From Salirhabdus salicampi (GTDB taxonomy: Bacteria; Bacillota; Bacilli; Bacillales; Alkalibacillaceae): a stretch of 64,000 nt of DNA. Position numbers and translations under genes: made by a program. The stretch spans positions 372,001 to 436,000 of the forward strand of contig NZ_JANBWE010000001.1 in assembly GCF_024259515.1 (NCBI RefSeq), given 5' to 3'. How positions within the stretch are numbered: position 1 is the stretch's first letter; each line of letters starts with the position of its first letter. Shown one piece after another: positions 25,769-35,645 of this stretch. Under the pieces are notes generated by a model. It made no database searches. It was not told the DNA's origin and saw only the letters and a list, made by a program, of their open reading frames with translations.

Positions 25769-26998
25769 ATGACAACAAATGATAGAAGATTTATAGAACC
25801 TTATAAACCAACCGAAAAATCATTTTGGAAAATTACGATAGCGTTAGCACTAGCATCTTTTGCGGTTTTTTCAATACTATATTCTGTTCATCCGTTGCTT
25901 CCGTTATTTGTAAAAAAATTTCATGTTTCTCCTACAACATCAAGTTTACTTCTTTCATCCTCAGTCGTTTCCATGGTAATAGGATTATTACTTTTAGGTT
26001 TTTTATCTGATCGCTATGGTCGTGTGAAAGTTATGATTATTGGATTGGTTGGATCCTTAGTATGTTTATTAAGCATGACTGTAATAGATCATTTTATTGG
26101 ATTGTTAGTGCTACGTTTTATCCAAGGTTTTTTCTTAGCTGGATTACCGGCTGCAGCTATTGCCTACATTAGTGAAGAAATTGACGATGCTAGTGTTGGA
26201 CAATCTGTGTCTATATATATTGCAAGCAATGCACTTGGAGGTATGGCTGGCAGAGTTGTAGTTGGATATTTAGCAGATACCTTTGATTGGAAAGTCGCCT
26301 TTATTATCTTAAGTGGCTTTTGTGGATGTATGACTGTCCTATTTATCTTGCTTATTGAAAAATCGAGGCATTTTGTACATAGTAAACGAGCAATAATAGA
26401 TGATCTTAAAGGGATGTTGTTCCATTTAACGAACATGGAATTAATCCCGTTATTTTTAACGGGTTTTATTTTACAAACAGTATTTATGGGGTTGTGGACT
26501 TATCTTCCATTTTATTTAGTTGGTGAACCATATTACTTATCATTGAAAGAGATTTCTTTTATTTATTTTGCTTATGGATTCGGTGTAATTAGCTCCCCAA
26601 TCGCAGGAAGGTTGTCTTCTCAATATGGATTAGTTCGAATGTTGGTTTTAGGAATATATATTATGGTCTTCGCTATTTTCTTAACGTTGATTCAGGCGAC
26701 GAGTTGGATTGTAATCGGATTTTGTTTAATATGCTTTGGTTTTTTCATTGCCCATTCAATGGCAGCGGCAATTGTGAGTCAAACAGCAAAACATCATAAG
26801 GGTAGTGCTTCCAGTTTCTATTTAGTGAGCTATTATGTAGGAGTTGCCACAGGGGGAACAGCAACTGGGTTTCTCTGGACACAATTATCATGGTATGGGG
26901 TAACCGGTCTTGTTCTATTACTTTTCCCAATCATACTGTTTTATATTAGAAAGGTTAAGATATTTAATCGTGAAGTTCCGGAAAACATAAAACAATAA
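25769..26998 (+). CDS. MFS transporter (YybF/YnfM-like)
   Basis: This 409-residue protein has 12 predicted membrane helices and the MFS signature GFLSDRYGRVKVMIIG (about 72-87). A further PIAGRLSSQYGLVRML copy lies in the second half. The wording AYISEEIDDASVGQSVSIYIASNALGGMAGR resembles the YnfM/YybF group of uncharacterised exporters or carriers. It lies 160 nt behind dctR on the same strand and may be a target of the sensor. The substrate is unknown. No clear ribosome binding site stronger than GTGATAAG is seen. Confidence 0.8.
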   Translation: MTTNDRRFIEPYKPTEKSFWKITIALALASFAVFSILYSVHPLLPLFVKKFHVSPTTSSLLLSSSVVSMVIGLLLLGFLSDRYGRVKVMIIGLVGSLVCLLSMTVIDHFIGLLVLRFIQGFFLAGLPAAAIAYISEEIDDASVGQSVSIYIASNALGGMAGRVVVGYLADTFDWKVAFIILSGFCGCMTVLFILLIEKSRHFVHSKRAIIDDLKGMLFHLTNMELIPLFLTGFILQTVFMGLWTYLPFYLVGEPYYLSLKEISFIYFAYGFGVISSPIAGRLSSQYGLVRMLVLGIYIMVFAIFLTLIQATSWIVIGFCLICFGFFIAHSMAAAIVSQTAKHHKGSASSFYLVSYYVGVATGGTATGFLWTQLSWYGVTGLVLLLFPIILFYIRKVKIFNREVPENIKQ

Positions 26999-27267
26999 AT
27001 CATCATGTGCATTTACTATCAAACGAACGTGATTGTGAGACCGGGTTTTTACAATTTAGCATATTCTTTAAACCGAAAATAAGCACATTTTGCTTACGTT
27101 AGTTTTTATCATCTATTTTCTCAGTGGTGGAAGTGAAATTTTTGACTTCCTTAATATGTCACAATCATATCGCTGTCTAGTATTTTACTACTGCGGCTAA
27201 ATATTCGCATTATTTTAAAAATTGGTGCTACTTAGTGTAAAATAATATTGAGAGGGGTGTGATTATA

Positions 27268-28263
27268 ATGAAAGCACAAGTAATTAAAAAGTTTGGAGAT
27301 CCATCTGTTTTTGAGATTACTGATGTTCCCAAGCCTGAAGCGAAGCCAGGACATGTAGTAATCAAGGTGAAAGCAACAAGTGTAAATCCGATTGACACAA
27401 AGGTGCGTGGCGGTGTAGTGCCAGCAGTTGCACCAGAGTTCCCGGCTGTTTTACACGGCGATGTAGCAGGGGTAGTGGCAGAAGTCGGAGAAGGAGTAAC
27501 CGATTTCAAGGTTGGTGATGAGGTTTATGGATGTGCTGGTGGTTTTAAAGGATTAGGTGGTGCCCTAGCAGATTATATGCTTGCAGATGCGCGTCTTCTA
27601 GCTCTTAAACCGAAAAATTTATCAATGGCACAAGCAGCAGCTCTACCGTTGGTAACAATTACTGCGTGGGAGTCACTTTATAACCGTGGTAATGTTCAAA
27701 ATGGACAATCTGTTCTCGTTCATGCAGCTACAGGTGGAGTAGGTCATGTTGCAATTCAATTAGCAAAATTAGCCGGTGCAAACGTATTTACTACTGCTTC
27801 CTCTGAGGAAAAATTAAGCATTGGCAAACGTTTAGGTGCAGACGTAGCCATTAACTATAAAGAACAGTCAGTAGATGAATATGTAAAAGAACATACAGAA
27901 GGGAAAGGATTCGACATTGTGTTTGATACGGTCGGTGGAGAAAACCTGGATAAGTCTTTTCAAGCAGCCACCACATACGGAACGGTATTAGCGATTGCAG
28001 CACGGTCAACACATGATTTGTCTCCTCTTCATGCTAAGGCACTATCCTTACATATTACATTTATGCTCTTAAAGATTATTAACGAAGAGAAAAGGCAAGA
28101 ACACGGAAGTATTTTACGTGAAGTTACGAAACTTGTAGAGGAAGGCAAACTTAAACCATTAGTTGATGAACGAGTTTTCACTTTTGATCAAGTTTCTGAA
28201 GCGCATGCTTTACTTGAAACGAATAAGGCTATCGGAAAAGTCGTTTTAACAAATGAGTGGTAA
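27268..28263 (+). CDS. Zinc-independent quinone oxidoreductase / medium-chain dehydrogenase
   Basis: The 331-residue MDR-superfamily enzyme has an N-terminal GroES-like domain (about 1-125) and an NADPH-binding Rossmann domain with VHAATGGVGHVAIQLAK (about 150-166). It has no catalytic or structural zinc Cys cluster, so it belongs to the quinone oxidoreductase-like group. The substrate may be a quinone, an enone or an aldehyde. The GAGAGGGGTG box selects the ATG at 27268 over the codons three positions earlier. A strong terminator follows, so it is a single-gene unit. Confidence 0.85.
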   Translation: MKAQVIKKFGDPSVFEITDVPKPEAKPGHVVIKVKATSVNPIDTKVRGGVVPAVAPEFPAVLHGDVAGVVAEVGEGVTDFKVGDEVYGCAGGFKGLGGALADYMLADARLLALKPKNLSMAQAAALPLVTITAWESLYNRGNVQNGQSVLVHAATGGVGHVAIQLAKLAGANVFTTASSEEKLSIGKRLGADVAINYKEQSVDEYVKEHTEGKGFDIVFDTVGGENLDKSFQAATTYGTVLAIAARSTHDLSPLHAKALSLHITFMLLKIINEEKRQEHGSILREVTKLVEEGKLKPLVDERVFTFDQVSEAHALLETNKAIGKVVLTNEW

Positions 28264-28283
28264 CTAAAGAAAACGAGCCGCCT

Positions 28284-28327
28284 AAGAGTAAAAAGAAATG
28301 ACGCATCATTTCTTTTTACTCTTTTAT
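28284..28327 (+). terminator. Intrinsic terminator after the oxidoreductase gene
   Basis: AAGAGTAAAAAGAAATGA pairs perfectly with its complement across a 4-nt CGCA loop and is followed by TTTTA. Confidence 0.93.
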
Positions 28328-28523
28328 TTATTTCTAGAAAACTTTCTCATCGTTTTAACCTGTGTAGATGTTACACAACCACTTATTATTGTCCTATAAT
28401 CCTATTGCATATTAATTTTGAAAAACAGGAACTATTGTATACAATAATTAGGTGATCATGTTGGTTAAATGGGATAAATACGAACGGATTCTAAAGAGTA
28501 ATGTGCAGATGAAGGAGTTTATT

Positions 28524-29585
28524 ATGAAAAGAGTATTTACAGATGTCATTCAATTTCGCGGCACACATTATGATTTTGGTGTGTACCAGGGAAAATTACT
28601 ACTAAATTCATTCTTACTAAAAAATCGGGAGAGGCAATGGAAAGTTCGAAAGCCCCTCTTTAAGATTGATATCGAAGAAACAAAGCAAATGTTTCAACGT
28701 TTTGCTCCATCTATTTGGGAAGAATTACTAGGCTTGCAAACTGCGTTGCAATGGCCAATGAAACGGGTACTGCTAGAATTCGGTGGGTACCGGGTGAACA
28801 TCACCCCATCCGGCTGTTCTATTTTTGCAGGGAAAGATTTCATGGTTCGTAACTATGATTATCATCCAAAAACGTATGATGGACGCTACGTGGTGTTTGA
28901 ACCTAGTGATGGTGGGTTCTCAACGATTGGTTTAAGTCAGAAAATTACAGGTAGATGTGATGGGATGAACGAAAAAGGGCTTATGATTGGGTATACTTTC
29001 ATGAATCGAAAACGTCCAGGAAGTGGGTTTATTTGTCACATGATTGGAAGGATGATTTTGGAACGATGTGCTAATACTGAGGAGGCCGTTAACCTGCTGA
29101 AAGAGATTCCTCATCGTGGATCTTTTAGTTACGTATTATTTGATCGACGTAAAGAGACACCGTACATAGTAGAAACTTCGCCTCGTAGGGTAGAGGTACG
29201 GGAAGGGTATTCTTGTACAAATCATTTTGAGATTTTAACAGAGGAGAATCGCCATATTTTAAATGATTCAAAGAAACGGTTAGAAATTATTGAGGAACAT
29301 CAAGTAAACAGCTTAGGTGGAAGTGAAGCCTTCCGTCTTTTTAATGACACAAATGCTGGTGTATTCTCTAAATTGTATGGTAGCTGGGCAGGTACGATTC
29401 ATACGTCCGCATATTTTCCAAATGACATGGAAGCATGGATTTCCCTTGGTGGTGATCAGAAACCAACAAAATTAAATTTCTCCAGCTGGTTAAAGGGACT
29501 TGACTACAGGATGGAGAGAATTGAAGGGAATATTGATACGGATATTCCTTTTGTCAATATGGAAAAGGCAGATTGGTATAGATAA
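28524..29585 (+). CDS. C45-family autoproteolytic acyltransferase/hydrolase
   Basis: The 353-residue protein belongs to the acyl-CoA:6-aminopenicillanate acyltransferase-like Ntn-hydrolase family. It shows RGTHYDFGVYQG near the N-terminus, the presumed nucleophile in PSGCSIF (Cys98), then FMVRNYDYHP and NEKGLMIGYTFMNRKRPGSGF. In this family autocleavage before the Cys makes the active enzyme. Members in Bacilli have unknown amide substrates. The open frame extends 24 codons upstream, but AAGGAG is placed correctly for the ATG at 28524. It stands alone. Confidence 0.8.
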   Translation: MKRVFTDVIQFRGTHYDFGVYQGKLLLNSFLLKNRERQWKVRKPLFKIDIEETKQMFQRFAPSIWEELLGLQTALQWPMKRVLLEFGGYRVNITPSGCSIFAGKDFMVRNYDYHPKTYDGRYVVFEPSDGGFSTIGLSQKITGRCDGMNEKGLMIGYTFMNRKRPGSGFICHMIGRMILERCANTEEAVNLLKEIPHRGSFSYVLFDRRKETPYIVETSPRRVEVREGYSCTNHFEILTEENRHILNDSKKRLEIIEEHQVNSLGGSEAFRLFNDTNAGVFSKLYGSWAGTIHTSAYFPNDMEAWISLGGDQKPTKLNFSSWLKGLDYRMERIEGNIDTDIPFVNMEKADWYR

Positions 29586-29880
29586 AAGCAGTCCGAAAGT
29601 GTATGAGTATGTTTTTATACGAGGATTATGTAACTGTAGCAGAATACAATCGTTGATCCTGACACTATATAGGTACTTAGACTTAATCTATTGAGCTGAA
29701 GTAGGATAATATAGTAGATTACACTTTTTTGCATAGACACAAATAAAAGGCAAAGGTAAAATGAGAACTGTGATAAGTAGGTTATTTTTGGACATAATGT
29801 CCTAATCTCGTACATAGTAATGAGAGATTATTAGAGAAAAATGCAACTTCATAATTTATGTAAGAACGGGGGGATCGGTA

Positions 29881-31512
29881 TTGGGGAGAACAATTTCCCT
29901 TAAGAAGTATACAGTAGCAGATGTGTTATCAAATCCGTTATTTAAAGAGGCAGAAGTAGTTGCAGGTAAAAGAGGACTTCATCAAACGATTAAATGGGTC
30001 CATATTATGGAGGTTACTGAAATTGGTAAGCTTTTAAATGGCAACGAGCTGATATTGTCAACTGGGGTAGGTTGGCAGGAGAAAAGGCAAACAAGCTTAT
30101 CATTTCTTAAACAGTTAATCGATAAAAGAGCAGCGGGTCTATGTATCGAATTAGGAAAGTACACATCATTCATCCCTGAGGAGATGATACAACTAGCCAA
30201 TCAGAACAATTTTCCACTCATTATCTTCCCGACAGAAGTGCGGTTTATTGACATTAGTCAAGAGCTAAACTCAATCATTATGAACAACCATTACAAAATG
30301 TTAACTGACCTCGAAGAAATATCTAGTAAGTTAAATCAAATATTACTGCTTCCCGACGCTTTTAAACGTGTGTTACGTTTTTTGCATCAAACTTTACACT
30401 TACAAGTCGTATATGTCCCCAACTCAGAAAATGGAATTTTATTTTTTCCAGATACATCAAATGATAAAAAGGAATTACTACTGAAAGACATTGACCCCTA
30501 CATTTCTAACTACACAGTCGACAGCACGTTAGAATCCAATTATTCAAACATCGCTCATCAACAAGTACAAGCAATGGGCCATACATTCGCTAATTTGTTT
30601 ATTATCGCAAATGATAGCGCTTTAACAGAATTTGACTTACTCGTATTGGATCGCTGCGCTACTGCATTATCACAAGATCTTCTACGTGTTTTATATGTCG
30701 AAGAAAAGAAAAAAGGTCAAGAAAATCAATGGGCAAAAGAATGGCTTGAGGGCAAACTTCAACTGGAAGATATAAACGATTTCCTTGACTCTTTAAAGCC
30801 TTCGGTAAAACCAAATGGTGTTTGTGTCTCAATTTGTACGTTTTTCAACCGAGTAGACGAGGAGAACATGACATATTACTTCGCTGTTTTTCGGTCCATA
30901 TTTGAACAACAAGGATTCTACCCACTTATATTGTTTGAAGCCAATCAATTTATCTTTATTTTAATAAATAAACGAAATGAAAAGGATTGGAAACAACGAA
31001 TATCACAGGCCCTTAATCAAGTGAAAAATACAGAACGGATTGATTTTATGAGTGTGCCTCCAAAATTTTCGGTGGGAAAATTGTTGACAAAATTAGATCA
31101 TGTTCATGAAAGTTATGTCATGGCAAAGGAAGCATTACAAATTCAACGGAAAGTAAAAAACATCAATCAACCATTCTATGAGGAACTTCACATCTATCGA
31201 TTAATTTCTCTCTTAAGTAAGCAAGAGAATTTGAAAGATTTTGTAGACGAATACTTAGAAGTTGTTATTTCTCAAGACCAAAAAACAAATGGAGCATTAT
31301 TGGAGACCTTGAAAGTTTTATTGGATGTAAACGGTTCAAAAAAAGAGGCCGCAAAAAAGCTCTTTATTGTTAGACAAACGTTGTATCATCGGCTGGAAAA
31401 ATTAAAAGAACTTCTCGGGTCAGATTTTATGGATCCGGAAAAAAGATTAGCCATTGAAGTAGCGTTGTATGCTCATAAATTCATCAAAGACCATCGCAAA
31501 GACTCATCATAA
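29881..31512 (+). CDS. PucR-family transcriptional regulator
   Basis: This 543-residue regulator has an N-terminal PucR domain (about 9-130: TVADVLSNPLFKEAEVVAGKRGLHQTIKWVHIMEV). The middle is GGDEF-like/CdaR-type, and the C-terminal HTH_30 domain reads VNGSKKEAAKKLFIVRQTLYHRLEKLKELLG. PucR regulators typically activate nitrogen-compound catabolism in response to the substrate. It starts with TTG after GGGGGGATC. It lies in front of, and on the same strand as, the transporter/aminotransferase cluster it probably controls, separated by a terminator. Confidence 0.9.
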   Translation: MGRTISLKKYTVADVLSNPLFKEAEVVAGKRGLHQTIKWVHIMEVTEIGKLLNGNELILSTGVGWQEKRQTSLSFLKQLIDKRAAGLCIELGKYTSFIPEEMIQLANQNNFPLIIFPTEVRFIDISQELNSIIMNNHYKMLTDLEEISSKLNQILLLPDAFKRVLRFLHQTLHLQVVYVPNSENGILFFPDTSNDKKELLLKDIDPYISNYTVDSTLESNYSNIAHQQVQAMGHTFANLFIIANDSALTEFDLLVLDRCATALSQDLLRVLYVEEKKKGQENQWAKEWLEGKLQLEDINDFLDSLKPSVKPNGVCVSICTFFNRVDEENMTYYFAVFRSIFEQQGFYPLILFEANQFIFILINKRNEKDWKQRISQALNQVKNTERIDFMSVPPKFSVGKLLTKLDHVHESYVMAKEALQIQRKVKNINQPFYEELHIYRLISLLSKQENLKDFVDEYLEVVISQDQKTNGALLETLKVLLDVNGSKKEAAKKLFIVRQTLYHRLEKLKELLGSDFMDPEKRLAIEVALYAHKFIKDHRKDSS

Positions 31513-31526
31513 TATTGGTCCCTTGA

Positions 31527-31555
31527 AACACTAACAGAAAGATCGTTAGTGTTTT
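31527..31555 (+). terminator. Intrinsic terminator after the PucR-type gene
   Basis: AACACTAAC pairs with GTTAGTGTT around a 9-nt loop, with more T residues after it. Confidence 0.88.
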
Positions 31556-31656
31556 TATTCACATTTTTATATTTGTCACCTTGTAAAAAGATAGGTTGTA
31601 ATGTCTTAACAATTAGTCTAATGATTTCAAAGGCTTTCATGCCTCATACTTAAATT

Positions 31657-31709
31657 GACACAAAATATTCACATTTGTCATCAAAGTTTGTAAGCGTATT
31701 CATTGTGTC
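31657..31709. promoter_or_regulatory. Inverted repeat, possible PucR operator
   Basis: GACACAA (31657-31663) and TTGTGTC (31703-31709) form a perfect 7-bp inverted repeat with a 39-nt spacing. It lies ahead of the symporter operon. Binding by the neighbouring PucR protein is conjecture. Confidence 0.35.
31689..31702 (+). promoter_or_regulatory. CcpA (cre) site upstream of the symporter operon
   Basis: TGTAAGCGTATTCA matches 13 of 14 positions of TGWAARCGYTWNCA. It lies 35 nt before the start of the small symporter subunit, a position suited to repression by CcpA when preferred sugars are present. Confidence 0.72.
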
Positions 31710-31737
31710 GGAAAATCTATTAGAAGGGAGTTTGAAC

Positions 31738-31890
31738 ATGTTTAACCTTCCGTTAGAAACAGTATGGTGGTTCTTCCCTTGGCCGTTCATATGGCTCGCA
31801 TATGCTTTAATTATGTATTTTAGGCTCAAAAAACAAGATGAATGGGAAGAGGCAGTAGCTTCAGCAAAAGTTGAGAAAGGAGATGAGTAA
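31738..31890 (+). CDS. Small membrane subunit next to a sodium:solute symporter
   Basis: The 50-residue protein has one hydrophobic helix (about 9-28, WWFFPWPFIWLAYALIMYF) and a charged C-terminal tail. Small single-helix proteins of this kind accompany members of the SSS family in Bacilli (compare YhdT beside PanF). GAAGGGAG precedes the ATG at 31738. An alternative upstream start at 31675 has no ribosome binding site. The stop codon lies 1 nt before the symporter start, so the two are translated together. Confidence 0.75.
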   Translation: MFNLPLETVWWFFPWPFIWLAYALIMYFRLKKQDEWEEAVASAKVEKGDE

Positions 31891-31891
31891 T

Positions 31892-33454
31892 ATGAAATCT
31901 GATGCAATTGTTTTTTTAGTATATTTATTTTTCCTGTTACTGGTAGGTTTATATTTTTCAAGAAAAGCAGCGAAATCGGTAGATCATTACCTGCTTGGTG
32001 GGAGAAATGTTGGTCCTGCAGTTACCGCATTAACGATGCAGAGTACATCAATGAGTGGTTACATGTTTATGGGTGGACCTGCTTTAGCCTTTCAACAAGG
32101 TTGGTACGCACTTTGGTATGCATTCGGTGATGCAGGTGGAGGAATTGTAAACCTATCTGTTTTAGGAAGAAGAATGAGAAGGATGTCCGAACTCTTAGGA
32201 GCACTTTCCCCAATAGAATATTTAGCGAAACGCTATGAAAGTTCGGCTGTTCGTGTTGTTGGATCGATTATATCCATTATCTTTTTGTTTGCTTATGTAT
32301 TCGCACAGTTTATCGCTTCTGGTAAAGCGTTAGAATCGTTAACCGGTTTACCTTACGCATGGGCACTCATTATTGGGGTAGGAGTTATTATCGCCTATAC
32401 CGTTACCGGTGGCTATTTAGCGGTTATATGGACGGACTTTATTCAAGGCATCATTATGGTTGTAGGTGTTCTAGCTATTGCTGTTTTAGGTTTTACGCAA
32501 ATTGGTGGTCTTTCTGGATTAAATGCACAACTGGCTGAAATTGACCCATCTTACTTAAGTATTTGGGGTAAAGATTTAGCTTACATAGGACAGTGGGGCG
32601 TAGTGTTAGGAGCAGTTCTAATTTATTCTATCGGCTATATGGGTCTTCCACACGTAGTTGTTCGGCATATGTCTATGAAAAGTACAAAAACGGTTAAAAG
32701 CGCTATATTATATGCTGCTACTTGGAACCAATTGTTTGTATTTGCTCCGTACTTGTTAGGTTTCATGGCCATTATTTTGTTGCCTAACCTATCAGACCCT
32801 GAAATGGTTATTCCAACTTTGGCTTATCAATTTTTCCCCGGAATTATCGCAGCCATCTTACTGTCGGCTGTAATGGCAGCAATCATGTCAACATCTGATT
32901 CAATTTTAATGCAAGCAGGCACAATTTTATCTCGTGATATATACCAACCGTTTATTAACAAAAATGCCAGCCAAAACAAAATGGTTCTCGTTTCAAGATT
33001 ATGTATTTTAGCTGCAGGTGTTATAGGAGTAATTGTCGCTATTTACCAACCACCTACAGTTTTTGCACTCGTCATCTTTGCGTTTGGAGTGCTCGGTAAT
33101 AGTTTTATGGTACCGTACGTAGCGTCTGTGTACTCGAAAAAATCTAATAAAGTAGGGGTTCTATGTGCAATGATTGGTGGTGGCTTGACGAATATCATTT
33201 GGACGTCAGCAGAACTGCAAAATTTCACTGCCATTCACCCATTTTTGGCAGGACTGATTATCTCAATCCTCGGAATGGTCATTGGCAATTATTTTGGTAG
33301 ATCACCATCTCAACGTATTTTAAACGCTTTTGATGAAGCGAAAGGAATACGTAGAATACCAAATTCAATTGATAAAAACGTATCCCGTGATATTGGGCCA
33401 GAGGCTTCAAACATCTCAGATTTTATACACAATCATCAACCAGTTAGAGGGTAA
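31892..33454 (+). CDS. Sodium:solute symporter (SSS family)
   Basis: This 520-residue SSS transporter has about 13 helices and the family signatures AYTVTGGYLAVIWTDFIQGIIMVVG (about 168-192) and AAIMSTSDSILMQAGTILSRDIY (about 336-358). The sequence ALTMQSTSMSGYMFMGGPALAFQQGWYALWYAFGDAGG opens the core. The substrate is most likely the amino acid broken down by the downstream enzymes (beta-alanine or similar), by genomic context. AAAGGAG selects the ATG at 31892. Confidence 0.9.
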   Translation: MKSDAIVFLVYLFFLLLVGLYFSRKAAKSVDHYLLGGRNVGPAVTALTMQSTSMSGYMFMGGPALAFQQGWYALWYAFGDAGGGIVNLSVLGRRMRRMSELLGALSPIEYLAKRYESSAVRVVGSIISIIFLFAYVFAQFIASGKALESLTGLPYAWALIIGVGVIIAYTVTGGYLAVIWTDFIQGIIMVVGVLAIAVLGFTQIGGLSGLNAQLAEIDPSYLSIWGKDLAYIGQWGVVLGAVLIYSIGYMGLPHVVVRHMSMKSTKTVKSAILYAATWNQLFVFAPYLLGFMAIILLPNLSDPEMVIPTLAYQFFPGIIAAILLSAVMAAIMSTSDSILMQAGTILSRDIYQPFINKNASQNKMVLVSRLCILAAGVIGVIVAIYQPPTVFALVIFAFGVLGNSFMVPYVASVYSKKSNKVGVLCAMIGGGLTNIIWTSAELQNFTAIHPFLAGLIISILGMVIGNYFGRSPSQRILNAFDEAKGIRRIPNSIDKNVSRDIGPEASNISDFIHNHQPVRG

Positions 33455-33459
33455 TAAAA

Positions 33460-33951
33460 ATGAAAACAATCATCACTAACAAAATTGAATTTCAAAAAAA
33501 AGAAATAAAAACACTTTTAGATCAGTTAGATCCGAAGATATCCTTTCAAGTAGACCGTCTAGTGTATTATCCTTATTACTTTTTTGAATACTCGGTTAAA
33601 CAACATAAATTTTTAAGATTTATGAACAGGAATGGGAACATAGGGTGTACAATCGATTCGCTTTCAGGAACAGGTGCATTAATCGATGCAACACCTCAAT
33701 TTAACAGATATGAGGCTTCAGAGGATGAATTAATATCTAGTAAGTTAGATGTAATAACTGCCCAAAAAGAGGCGGAAAAGTATATTTATCGCTCCATTTC
33801 GTTGAAGATGAAGATTTTACAAATGCCAGAGATGCAATTAACGAAACAAGAACTTTTTTACAGACCATATTGGATCGCATCTAGCAAAACGAGTGATAGA
33901 TCATTTTCCCTTGCCATTGATGCTATTTCTGGAAAGTATCACCCTTTGTAA
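33460..33951 (+). CDS. Uncharacterised protein with an internally repeated YPY-F-IDxxSG pattern
   Basis: The 163-residue protein is not recognised. It appears to hold two half-repeats. The first, about 36-80, has YYPYYFFEYSV and then CTIDSLSGTGALID. The second, about 130-163, has FYRPYWIAS and then LAIDAISGKYHPL. There is no signal peptide or membrane segment. It follows the symporter after 5 nt, so it is co-expressed, and it may be a soluble accessory. A helper role in transport is only inference. Confidence 0.65.
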   Translation: MKTIITNKIEFQKKEIKTLLDQLDPKISFQVDRLVYYPYYFFEYSVKQHKFLRFMNRNGNIGCTIDSLSGTGALIDATPQFNRYEASEDELISSKLDVITAQKEAEKYIYRSISLKMKILQMPEMQLTKQELFYRPYWIASSKTSDRSFSLAIDAISGKYHPL

Positions 33952-34138
33952 ATTATCGCTATTAAGGGCATCGGATTTATGTTTGCTATGAAAGGAACAA
34001 TCCAATTTTACAAAGGTGATACAAATAGAGCTAAACGTTTTACTTTATGTCTAATGAAGATGTTGTGATGAAGGGATAAACTAGAAATGAATTTACAAAG
34101 TGCCAACTTTTGAAGACAAATTGAGGAGGTTTTGTTAC

Positions 34139-35602
34139 ATGACAATAGCAAAACAGAACACGGTGACATTAAAAAACTTTATTAATGGAAAATGGGTTGA
34201 TTCAAGTACAGATCAGTATCAGGAAGTAATGAATCCAGCTACAGGGGAAACGCTTGCTCGTGTTCCAATATCAACTTTTGCTGATCTTGATCAGGCTGTG
34301 GCCACTTCTAAGGAAGCATTTAAATCATGGAAGAAGACACCTGTTCCTAAGCGAGCACGTATCTTATTTAAATATCATCAGCTTTTAACAGAAAATCATG
34401 AGTCGTTAGCTAAATTAGTTACACAAGAAAATGGAAAAAGTTATAAAGAGGCATATGGAGAAGTACTTCGTGGGATTGAATGTGTTGAATTTGCTGCAGG
34501 CGCACCGAGTCATATGATGGGTGATAACTTATCTACAATAGCAACTGATATTGATTCACAAATGTTCCGTTACCCATTAGGGGTAGTCGGTGGCATTTCA
34601 CCATTCAACTTTCCAATGATGGTCCCTTGTTGGATGTTCCCGTTAGCAATTGCTTGCGGTAATACATTTGTTCTCAAACCATCTGAACAAACACCGTTAT
34701 TAGCTAATAGATTAGCAGAGCTATTTTCAGAAGCTGGTCTTCCTGATGGTGTATTCAATGTTGTTCATGGTGCACATGATGTTGTGAATGGACTATTGGA
34801 CCATGAAGATGTAAAGGCAATCTCATTCGTCGGTTCAGAACCGGTTGCAAAATATGTATATGAAAAGGCGGCGAAAAATGGAAAACGAGTTCAAGCTCTA
34901 GCTGGGGCGAAAAACCATCATATCGTAATGCCAGATGCAGATAAAGAAACAGCTTTCCAAAACATCATAAACTCTACTTTCGGAAGTGCTGGACAGCGCT
35001 GTATGGCATGTAGTGCAGTTGTTGTCGTAGGCGATGAAGGAGACAAATTTGTTAAAGAATTTAAGGAACGCGTAGATGAAGTGAAGATAGGAAATGGTTT
35101 CGACGATGATGTAATTTTAACGCCTGTTATTCGCGAAGCTAATCGAAATAAGGCATTGAAATATATTGACAAAGGGTTAGAGGAAGGTGCCGAACTAATT
35201 CGTGACGGTAGAAAAGAAAGTGACCAGTTTGATCATGGCTACTTTTTAGGTGCCACGATTTTTGATCATGTGACACCAGATATGACGATAGCGAAGGACG
35301 AAATATTTGCTCCTGTATTAAGTATTTTAAGAGCTGATGATCTTGATGGTGCGTTAGAGATTATTAACAAATCCAGATTTGGTAATTCAGCAACACTTTA
35401 TACAAATGATGCGAAAGCTGTTCGTCAGTTCCGTGAAGATGCAGAACCAGGTATGTTGGGGGTAAATATTGGGGTCCCTGCACCAATGGCATTTTTCCCA
35501 TTCTCTGGTTCGAAAAATTCCTTCTTCGGGGACTTGCATGCTAATGGAAAAGACGGTGTACAGTTTTATACACGTAAGAAAATGATCACTTCTAGATTTT
35601 AA
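34139..35602 (+). CDS. mmsA: CoA-acylating (methyl)malonate-semialdehyde dehydrogenase
   Basis: This 487-residue aldehyde dehydrogenase-superfamily enzyme oxidises malonate or methylmalonate semialdehyde with NAD+ and CoA to acetyl- or propionyl-CoA and CO2. The sequence has [33 protein letters not shown], the glycine loop [13 protein letters not shown] and the catalytic Cys in [17 protein letters not shown]. The final EKDG-type stretch is seen as [29 protein letters not shown] marks the ATG at 34139. The neighbouring aminotransferase would supply the semialdehyde. Confidence 0.93.
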   Translation: MTIAKQNTVTLKNFINGKWVDSSTDQYQEVMNPATGETLARVPISTFADLDQAVATSKEAFKSWKKTPVPKRARILFKYHQLLTENHESLAKLVTQENGKSYKEAYGEVLRGIECVEFAAGAPSHMMGDNLSTIATDIDSQMFRYPLGVVGGISPFNFPMMVPCWMFPLAIACGNTFVLKPSEQTPLLANRLAELFSEAGLPDGVFNVVHGAHDVVNGLLDHEDVKAISFVGSEPVAKYVYEKAAKNGKRVQALAGAKNHHIVMPDADKETAFQNIINSTFGSAGQRCMACSAVVVVGDEGDKFVKEFKERVDEVKIGNGFDDDVILTPVIREANRNKALKYIDKGLEEGAELIRDGRKESDQFDHGYFLGATIFDHVTPDMTIAKDEIFAPVLSILRADDLDGALEIINKSRFGNSATLYTNDAKAVRQFREDAEPGMLGVNIGVPAPMAFFPFSGSKNSFFGDLHANGKDGVQFYTRKKMITSRF

Positions 35603-35645
35603 ATAGGCTAAATCAAAATGTACTCAAGTGAAAGGGGTGAAGGGT

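Noticed and set aside
29648-29660. GTT-GATCCT-GAC sequence before the PucR-type gene
   Set aside because: Same loop letters, but the stem is only three pairs with a wobble and no terminator follows.
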